A DNA stretch of 64,000 nt from Shewanella halifaxensis HAW-EB4 (lineage in GTDB: Bacteria; Pseudomonadota; Gammaproteobacteria; Enterobacterales; Shewanellaceae): the NCBI RefSeq assembly GCF_000019185.1, contig NC_010334.1, forward strand, positions 1,178,001 to 1,242,000, given 5' to 3'. Shown piece by piece: positions 58,663 to 64,000 of this stretch (its first letter is position 1; every line of letters begins with the position of its first letter). Position numbers and translations under genes: made by a program. The notes under the pieces were generated by a model that did not search any database, had not been told where the DNA came from, and was given only the letters and a program-made list of their open reading frames with translations.

Positions 58663-60393
58663 TTAAGCCTTGTTTTTAATCACTGAAATTAGCTTACTAA
58701 GCTGTAACCGCTCTTCTTTCGTGAGATTCTTCTTCATACTCAGTTCCTGATAACGTTGTTCAAGATACTGGTTATTTAACCACACGAGGGTTTCTTTTAA
58801 CTTTTGTAGCAAGTTTTCATCCGCCACTTGATGATCCCATTGGGTCAGTTTTTTTAGGGTGCTGAATTGGTTATCGCCCCTGAACTGTTCAAGTAGTTGT
58901 GCGCTGGTTATCACTTGCCCGCGAGTTAAATCTAATACAAGGGTTAGCAAATCAATGCCAGCCATCTGTATATGTTTTAGCGCTGGTTGTTCGGGTAGTT
59001 TTTCACCCAAATGCGGATGTTGTACTAGCAATGCAATGGCTAATCGCAGAGGCGTACCACGTCCTTTCAACGCTTTGTGCTGATTTGGCTTTTCGGCCGC
59101 CTTAGTCGAAAAGTTAAATTTTCGCTTAAGTTCATCGGCACCGTTCATTCTTAGCTTATGTGCTAAATCTTCGAGTAACAGGCTCTGTAATACGGTGTCC
59201 TGTACTTTTTCTATGAGTTTAATGGCATTTTTTGCCAAAACACTCTTATCTTCATTGCCGTAAGTTTTTATAAGGTTCTCAAACAAAAACTCAGGTAGCG
59301 CCATAGCTTGGTCGATTTGCGCTTCAAACTCTTGTTTGCCAATTTGTCTAACCAAGGTGTCGGGATCTTCCCCCTCAGGAAGGAACATAAATCGAACCTG
59401 ATTACCGGGTTTGAGTAGTGGCAATGCTGTTTCTAACGCTCGCCATGCGGCTTCTTTACCCGCTTTGTCACCGTCATAACAGCAGATGACCTCTTTTGCA
59501 CTACGTAGTAATAACTGAAATTGTTCAGCCGTTGTCGAGGTACCGAGTGAGGCGACAGCGTAGTCAACGTCAAACTGTGCCAGTGCCACAACATCCATAT
59601 AGCCTTCAACAATCAAGACTCTTTGCGGTTCGCGGTGACGCTGTTTTAATTCGTATAGACCATAAAGCTCATTGCCTTTATGAAATATGGGCGTTTCTGG
59701 CGAATTCAAGTACTTCGGTGTACCGTCACCTAACACTCGGCCGCCAAAGCCGATCACTCGTCCGCGTCGGTCCCTGATTGGGAACATTAAACGGTCGCGG
59801 AATCTATCGTAGCGTTTGCCACTGTCATTCTCGATGACCATGCCTGCGGTAAGCAGTTTATCTTGCGAGTCTTGGTTTTGGCGGTAACGGCTTAGTAGAC
59901 CATCCCAGCCATCGGGTGCAAAGCCGATATTGAAGTGTTCAACCACTTCTTTTGAAAGGCCTCGATGTTTAAGATAATCAAGGACTTTTTGTTTGTCTGT
60001 ATGTTGCCTAAGTTGGCTTTGAAAGAACAGGCTAGCCTCTTCCATCAACTGATATAAGTCGCGACTCAGCTCTTGATCGCGTGGTTTGCCAGTGCCTTGT
60101 TCCCTTGGGACTTCGAGTCCAAGTTGTCCGGCGAGTTCTTCAATAGCATCAACAAAGTCGAGTCGGTCATATTCCATGACAAAATCGATAGCGTTGCCGT
60201 GTGCTCCGCAGCCAAAACAATGATAAAACTGTTTGTCTCTGCTGACAGTAAAAGAGGGAGATTTTTCGCTATGAAAAGGACAACAGGCAGAGTGGTTTTT
60301 ACCCGCCTTTTTTAGGGGCACTTTAGGGTCGATGAGATCGACAATATCAGTGCGAGCTACTAGCTCATTTATAAAATCACGAGGTATCGCCAT
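58663..60393 (-). CDS. dnaG: DNA primase DnaG
   Basis: A 576-residue primase that makes RNA primers at the replication fork. The CHC2 zinc domain is at residues 38-65 (CCPFHSEKSPSFTVSRDKQF then YHCFGCGAHGN). The RNA-polymerase core has GFGGRVLGDGTPKYLNSPET. The TOPRIM domain shows LIVEGYMDVVAL and CYDGDKAGKEAAWRALE with the acidic metal residues, and a helical DnaB-interaction domain ends the protein. The ATG at 60393 lacks a strong ribosome site; AAGGCGG is 15 bases upstream. Three 17-base direct repeats and a hairpin lie between it and yqeY. Confidence 0.97.
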   Translation of the reverse strand: MAIPRDFINELVARTDIVDLIDPKVPLKKAGKNHSACCPFHSEKSPSFTVSRDKQFYHCFGCGAHGNAIDFVMEYDRLDFVDAIEELAGQLGLEVPREQGTGKPRDQELSRDLYQLMEEASLFFQSQLRQHTDKQKVLDYLKHRGLSKEVVEHFNIGFAPDGWDGLLSRYRQNQDSQDKLLTAGMVIENDSGKRYDRFRDRLMFPIRDRRGRVIGFGGRVLGDGTPKYLNSPETPIFHKGNELYGLYELKQRHREPQRVLIVEGYMDVVALAQFDVDYAVASLGTSTTAEQFQLLLRSAKEVICCYDGDKAGKEAAWRALETALPLLKPGNQVRFMFLPEGEDPDTLVRQIGKQEFEAQIDQAMALPEFLFENLIKTYGNEDKSVLAKNAIKLIEKVQDTVLQSLLLEDLAHKLRMNGADELKRKFNFSTKAAEKPNQHKALKGRGTPLRLAIALLVQHPHLGEKLPEQPALKHIQMAGIDLLTLVLDLTRGQVITSAQLLEQFRGDNQFSTLKKLTQWDHQVADENLLQKLKETLVWLNNQYLEQRYQELSMKKNLTKEERLQLSKLISVIKNKA

Positions 60394-60418
60394 TAGTGTT
60401 GTTAAATGCCGCCTTTTT

Positions 60419-60467
60419 ACGTGAAATCAAAAGTTACGTGAAATCAAAAATCACGTGAAATAAATTT
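60419..60467 (-). repeat. Three 17-bp direct repeats upstream of dnaG
   Basis: The unit ACGTGAAATCAAAAGTT (60419-60435) is repeated as ACGTGAAATCAAAAATC (60436-60452) and more loosely as ACGTGAAATAAATTT (60453-60467). Read on the minus strand they lie 26 to 75 bases before the dnaG ATG, in its leader. They could be regulator sites or slippage products. Confidence 0.65.
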
Positions 60468-60482
60468 GGGAATTTCGAAAAC

Positions 60483-60507
60483 AAACAAGCCGCGCAGAAG
60501 CACGGCT
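60483..60507 (-). terminator. Internal hairpin between yqeY and dnaG (attenuator-like)
   Basis: On the minus strand AGCCGTGC / GCGCGGCT form an 8-base stem with one G-T pair and a TTCT loop, followed by TTGTTTGTTTT. E. coli has a partial terminator at the equivalent place between rpsU and dnaG, which keeps primase low. A similar role is inferred. Confidence 0.62.
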
Positions 60508-60529
60508 CATTCATGCAATAAAACTAAAG

Positions 60530-60973
60530 TTACTTGAGTTTTGCACGGATCATAGCGCCAATTGCCGCCATGTCAGCTCTACCCATTACCTTTGGTTTTA
60601 ATGCTCCCATTACTTTACCCATATCCGCCATGGTGGATGCTCCCATCTCAGAGATGCTCGCATCAACCAACGCAGTAACTTCCTCTTCAGTTAGAGGTTG
60701 AGGCAAAAATTCTTCTAAAACTAGAATTTCTTCTGCTTCTATCTGCGCTAGCTCGTCACGACCTGCTGCTGTATATTGAGCAATAGAGTCACGACGCTGC
60801 TTTACCATTTTGGTTAAGACCGCTATAGCTTGGTCGTTAGTCAGAGCTTCGCGGGTATCCACTTCAATCTGTTTAACGGCGGCTAGTGCCATACGAATAG
60901 TCCCCAAACGCAGCTTTTCTTTCGCGCGCATGGCTTCTTTCATTTGGTCTTTTAGCTGATCAATTAGGCTCAT
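60530..60973 (-). CDS. yqeY: GatB/YqeY domain protein
   Basis: A 147-residue helical protein with the YqeY fold (MSLIDQLKDQMKEAMRAKEK at the start, EFLPQPLTEEEVTALVDASI in the middle, MGKVMGALKPKVMGRADMAA at the end). The domain also forms the tail of GatB, which contacts tRNA in amidotransferases, so an RNA-related role is suspected, but no function is established. It begins eight bases after the rpsU stop. Its position between rpsU and dnaG is the common Shewanella/Vibrio form of the operon. Confidence 0.93.
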   Translation of the reverse strand: MSLIDQLKDQMKEAMRAKEKLRLGTIRMALAAVKQIEVDTREALTNDQAIAVLTKMVKQRRDSIAQYTAAGRDELAQIEAEEILVLEEFLPQPLTEEEVTALVDASISEMGASTMADMGKVMGALKPKVMGRADMAAIGAMIRAKLK

Positions 60974-60980
60974 AATGAGA

Positions 60981-61196
60981 TTAATATAAACGTACGCGAC
61001 GTGCGTTTTCGCGAGAAAGCTTCTTAGCTAGACGCTTAACTGCAGCGGCTTTAGCACGCTTACGTGCAGTTGTTGGCTTCTCGTAGAATTCACGAGCGCG
61101 AACGTCAGCTAAGATACCAGCTTTTTCACAAGAGCGCTTGAAACGACGTAGAGCTACGTCGAATGGTTCGTTTTCACGTACTTTAATAATTGGCAT
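60981..61196 (-). CDS. rpsU: 30S ribosomal protein S21
   Basis: A 71-residue small basic ribosomal protein (PIIKVRENEPFDVALRRFKR at the start, KRLAKKLSRENARRVRLY at the end), nearly identical to E. coli S21, which helps initiation on the 30S subunit. AGGGG lies about 11 bases before the ATG. It is the first gene of the macromolecular synthesis operon with yqeY, dnaG and rpoD. Confidence 0.98.
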   Translation of the reverse strand: MPIIKVRENEPFDVALRRFKRSCEKAGILADVRAREFYEKPTTARKRAKAAAVKRLAKKLSRENARRVRLY

Positions 61197-61270
61197 ACGC
61201 CATCACCCCTTAGGTGTAGGTTGTATTGAGACAATTACTTGACTCAGATTATTTAAAAATGGTGCGGAAT

Positions 61271-61298
61271 TCTATACCGACTCGTACCCTCTTGTAAA
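61271..61298 (-). promoter_or_regulatory. Sigma-70 promoter of the rpsU operon
   Basis: On the minus strand TTTACA (61298-61293) and TATAGA (61276-61271) are separated by 16 bases, close to the TTGACA/TATAAT consensus. They are positioned about 75 bases before the rpsU ATG. Confidence 0.6.
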
Positions 61299-61424
61299 CC
61301 CCTTAAAGTGATCTGAATAGGGCATATTAGGCGATATTATCCGCAGACCGCGATAGGACTATGGAGTAATTAAAGCACAGCAGGTAGAATTAGCGGTAAT
61401 TATGTCAACCGAAGACGAGAAATA

Positions 61425-62441
61425 ATGCGGGTTCTAGGTATTGAAACATCCTGTGATGAAACAGGGATTGCGGTTTATGATGATGAAAAAGGCTTGCTGT
61501 CGCATGCGCTTTACAGTCAGGTTAAATTGCATGCCGACTATGGTGGGGTAGTGCCAGAGTTGGCTTCTCGCGACCATGTCCGCAAAATTGTACCTTTAAT
61601 ACGCCAAGCGTTAGCGGATGCTGACATGACTATCGAGGATCTCGATGGTATTGCCTATACCAAAGGACCTGGTCTTATTGGCGCGCTACTAGTCGGTGCT
61701 TGTGTCGGTCGCGCATTGGCTTTTTCATGGGATAAGCCTGCTATTGGTGTACACCACATGGAAGGGCATTTATTGGCGCCGATGCTTGAAGATGATGTAC
61801 CAGAGTTTCCGTTTCTTGCGCTATTGGTTTCTGGTGGTCACTCAATGCTTGTGGGTGTTGAAGGGATTGGTCGCTATACCGTACTTGGAGAGTCAGTTGA
61901 TGACGCAGCGGGTGAAGCGTTCGATAAGACCGCTAAGCTGATGGGGCTCGATTATCCAGGTGGCCCAAGGCTATCTAAGTTGGCTGCCAAAGGTGTGCCA
62001 AACAGTTACCGTTTTCCGCGCCCAATGACTGATAAACCTGGACTTAACATGAGTTTCTCAGGCCTTAAAACCTTTGCGGCGAACACCATTGCGGCAGAGC
62101 CTAAAGACGAGCAAACTCGCGCCAATATCGCCTGTGCCTTTGAAGAGGCGGTGGTCGATACCTTAGGGATCAAGTGTAAGCGTGCATTGAAGCAAACAGG
62201 TTATAAAAACTTAGTGATAGCGGGCGGCGTAAGCGCCAATACCCGCTTACGCGCATCGTTAAGCGAAATGATGCAAGGCCTTGGCGGAAAAGTGTATTAC
62301 CCTCGGGGCGAATTTTGTACCGATAACGGCGCGATGATCGCCTATGCGGGCTTACAGCGCTTAAAAGCCGGACAAGTTGAAGATTTGGCGGTAAAAGGGC
62401 AGCCAAGATGGCCGCTCGATACCTTAGAGCCTGTAGATTAA
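61425..62441 (+). CDS. tsaD: tRNA N6-adenosine threonylcarbamoyltransferase TsaD
   Basis: A 338-residue ASKHA-fold enzyme that, with TsaB and TsaE, transfers threonylcarbamoyl to A37 of tRNAs reading ANN codons. The N-terminal IETSCDETGIAVYD, the metal-binding HHMEGH (H111, H115), VSGGHSMLVGVEGIGRY, GGPRLSKLA, LVIAGGVSANTRLR and the Asp in FCTDNGAMIAYAG are all present. It diverges from rpsU, as in E. coli. AGAAAT precedes the ATG. A strong terminator follows. Confidence 0.98.
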   Translation: MRVLGIETSCDETGIAVYDDEKGLLSHALYSQVKLHADYGGVVPELASRDHVRKIVPLIRQALADADMTIEDLDGIAYTKGPGLIGALLVGACVGRALAFSWDKPAIGVHHMEGHLLAPMLEDDVPEFPFLALLVSGGHSMLVGVEGIGRYTVLGESVDDAAGEAFDKTAKLMGLDYPGGPRLSKLAAKGVPNSYRFPRPMTDKPGLNMSFSGLKTFAANTIAAEPKDEQTRANIACAFEEAVVDTLGIKCKRALKQTGYKNLVIAGGVSANTRLRASLSEMMQGLGGKVYYPRGEFCTDNGAMIAYAGLQRLKAGQVEDLAVKGQPRWPLDTLEPVD

Positions 62442-62458
62442 GATTTAAAGGTAACTAG

Positions 62459-62488
62459 AAAAACGGCGCTCATAGAGCGCCGTTTTTG
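62459..62488. terminator. Bidirectional terminator after tsaD
   Basis: The 13-base arms AAAAACGGCGCTC and GAGCGCCGTTTTT (62459-62471 and 62475-62487) are exactly complementary with an ATA loop. T-runs follow on both strands, closing tsaD and the leftward oxygenase gene. Confidence 0.92.
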
Positions 62489-62506
62489 TTGATACCGTTT
62501 CGATTA

Positions 62507-63130
62507 TCAGAATCCGTGATTGGCGTTACTGACACGGAACCAGCCAGCGATACTGTAGCGGTTCACTTCGGTGCGTAGCACTTCATGGGGGAAGCGCTCG
62601 CTTAAAAATACCACCCATTTACCAAACTCAGGCGCAATAGTTTCTAGTTTATTATCGTTTTCATCATAAATGACTAATTCACCCGCATGCTCGCTCCTCC
62701 AGTCATGGTTAAGGAATAAGACTGAGGTTAAAATACGGTTTCTTGTTCCCTGCAACACATCAGAGTGCTTTTGATAAAATGCACCTGGCTCATAAATGGC
62801 GTAGTGACTTTCAAAATCAAATAGTCCCAAAAACAGTCGCTTGTTCATGCCTTGGCGCAGTTGTGTCATGAGCTCAAGGTAGAATTTATCTGTCGGATGT
62901 TGCTCCGAAAGCCAGCGAATTTGATCGCTACGAATACTTTCAATCCGTTGTTGTTCGCTACCACGTCCAATCGCCGCCGGGCGAAAGTCATCCCAAGTGG
63001 CACTTTTGGAACTCTGTAATAACTGCTCACATACAGATGGCGGTAGTGTGTCGGGCAGAACGATATAGCCGGTTTCAACCAATGCATCGGCAATGGTATC
63101 CATATCAGCTTCACTTAATTGTGGAACCAT
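62507..63130 (-). CDS. 2-oxoglutarate/Fe(II)-dependent oxygenase (prolyl-4-hydroxylase type)
   Basis: A 207-residue double-stranded beta-helix oxygenase. The iron ligands are His and Asp in FYQKHSDVLQGTRNRILTSV and a distal His in LSERFPHEVLRTEVNRYSIA, with the 2-oxoglutarate-binding Arg in RYSIAGWFRVS. This is the P4Hc (SM00702) arrangement, as in bacterial PHD-like enzymes that hydroxylate proline in EF-Tu or other proteins. The ATG at 63130 (MVPQLSEADM) is used; a frame from a TTG at 63277 would add a hydrophobic 49-residue stretch without a ribosome site. About 300 bases of gene-free sequence separate it from plsY. The substrate is unknown. Confidence 0.85.
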   Translation of the reverse strand: MVPQLSEADMDTIADALVETGYIVLPDTLPPSVCEQLLQSSKSATWDDFRPAAIGRGSEQQRIESIRSDQIRWLSEQHPTDKFYLELMTQLRQGMNKRLFLGLFDFESHYAIYEPGAFYQKHSDVLQGTRNRILTSVLFLNHDWRSEHAGELVIYDENDNKLETIAPEFGKWVVFLSERFPHEVLRTEVNRYSIAGWFRVSNANHGF

Positions 63131-63433
63131 AAAAAAGGTACTCAAAAGAAGAGAACACAATAGCTTTACTGACAGGCTCAAAGAGGCTGAGCGCTGTATT
63201 CGAGGTAGTGTCAGAACGGGGAGCGGCTTGGTTAAGCAAGCAACCCAGTCAAAATTGACGCGATTAATAAAAAGCAATCGGAGAAAGTATAGCTAGCCTT
63301 GGTTAAAAAGCCATTTCTGAAATATTCATTCTTGCTAAGGGGACGAACAATAGGGGATATTTAAGCGCTATAAGCTAATGAGATTAAACATTGCTAGTTA
63401 ATTAATCTTTAACGGTTTTTTGTGCGAGTGTCG

Positions 63434-64000
63434 CTATGTTTTTTTTCGTGAAACCTTAGACTCTTCACCTTTAAGTAGGCGCTTAATGTTGTCTTTATGG
63501 CGAATCACTATCAAAGTTGAAAGCATGGCAACCGGAATGGTAAACCTGTCATCAAGCCACCAAGTGTAAACCGGAGCAAGCAATGCTGTACAAATTGCGG
63601 CGAACGATGAGTAACGGGTGACTAGAACAAGAACTATCCAAGATGCCAGGAGGCAAAGTGCTAAGTCATGACCGATAGGAGCCATAGCGCCGAATGCTGT
63701 TGCGACACCTTTACCGCCTTTGAAGCCAAAGAAAATGGGAAATATATGACCAAGACAGGCGGCAATGGCAATAACACCCAGTGCAATCGGATCGACTCCG
63801 AGTCTAAAAGCTAGATAAGCTGGCGCCGCGCCTTTTAGCATGTCACAAAATAGCACTAGAGCCGCTGAACTGGCTCCGCCGATACGCAGTACATTAGTCG
63901 CGCCTGGATTGCCCGAGCCTTGGGTTCGAGGGTCGGGAAGACCACGAATTTTACATACTAAAACTGCACTCGATACTGAGCCCGCCAAATAGGCGCCCAC
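63434..64000 (-). CDS. plsY: Glycerol-3-phosphate acyltransferase PlsY (5' end cut by window edge)
   Basis: At least 188 residues of the inner-membrane acyl-phosphate:glycerol-3-phosphate acyltransferase, which makes lysophosphatidic acid in phospholipid synthesis. Motif SGSGNPGATN (seen as QGSGNPGATNVLRIGG), ACLGHIFPIFFGFKGGKGVA and the C-terminal RHKDNIKRLLKGEESK are diagnostic. The frame is open at the right edge: by comparison with E. coli about ten residues and the start lie beyond 64000, so the GTG at the edge should not be taken as the start. Confidence 0.96.
   Translation of the reverse strand: MGAYLAGSVSSAVLVCKIRGLPDPRTQGSGNPGATNVLRIGGASSAALVLFCDMLKGAAPAYLAFRLGVDPIALGVIAIAACLGHIFPIFFGFKGGKGVATAFGAMAPIGHDLALCLLASWIVLVLVTRYSSFAAICTALLAPVYTWWLDDRFTIPVAMLSTLIVIRHKDNIKRLLKGEESKVSRKKT

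Noticed and set aside
1..64000. Mobile elements, prophage, CRISPR arrays or a genomic island
   Set aside because: I found no transposase, integrase, phage structural gene, spaced identical direct repeats or terminal inverted repeats. The two gene remnants are short and carry no mobile-element sequence.

Overview
The window is a stretch of chromosome from a gammaproteobacterium, most likely Shewanella or a close relative. The reasons are the rpsU-yqeY-dnaG-rpoD operon, the divergent pepA / lptF-lptG pair, tsaD beside plsY, a TorF-type porin, small DUF families typical of Shewanella and Vibrio, and RpoD, PaeA, PotF and PuuB sequences that follow the E. coli proteins closely. There is no rRNA, CRISPR array, complete insertion sequence or prophage. 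Both window edges cut genes: an Old Yellow Enzyme gene at the left and plsY at the right.

Layout. 0-4 kb: an Old Yellow Enzyme gene diverges from a LysR regulator, followed by a redoxin and an NTF2-like gene. The same dyad, ATTCCA-N3-TGGAAT, lies in the promoter regions of both units. 4-13 kb: the polyamine exporter paeA, leucyl aminopeptidase pepA, the LPS-transport permeases lptF-lptG, then an RDD protein, a DUF2960-like protein, a GNAT enzyme and an M32 carboxypeptidase. 13-22 kb: a secreted subtilisin, a DUF2913-like protein, an RhlE-like helicase, two M24 peptidases with two gene remnants near them, and an FKBP isomerase. 22-28 kb: an OmpA-family protein two bases ahead of a 1674-residue lipoprotein made of about 18 bacterial Ig-like domains. 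28-33 kb: single small genes (cold-shock/DUF1294, ArsR regulator, DUF4442, DUF368, DUF3634, TorF porin).

33-55 kb is the metabolic core, a polyamine catabolism supercluster. A leftward unit encodes BauA-, MmsA/BauC- and BauB-like proteins (beta-alanine to malonate semialdehyde to acetyl-CoA). Rightward genes encode PuuC, PuuR, PuuD, PuuA, the putrescine ABC importer PotFGHI, PuuB, GabD and GabT. Together they import putrescine, gamma-glutamylate it, oxidise it to gamma-glutamyl-GABA, release GABA and feed it to succinate. A second PuuB-like oxidase diverges from puuR. Sequences like the E. coli PuuR operator occur in three intergenic regions of the cluster, which suggests one regulator ties the bau and puu branches together. 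Between puuC and the second puuB lie a MerR-methyltransferase fusion, a GNAT enzyme, a CYTH protein and an Asp/Glu racemase.

55-64 kb is housekeeping: a universal stress protein, a 41-residue membrane protein, a CAU-anticodon tRNA that looks like the lysidine-modified isoleucine tRNA, the macromolecular synthesis operon on the minus strand (rpsU, yqeY, dnaG, rpoD), then tsaD, a 2-oxoglutarate/Fe(II) oxygenase and partial plsY. Starts were moved from the longest reading frame whenever a Shine-Dalgarno sequence or the family N-terminus favoured an internal codon.
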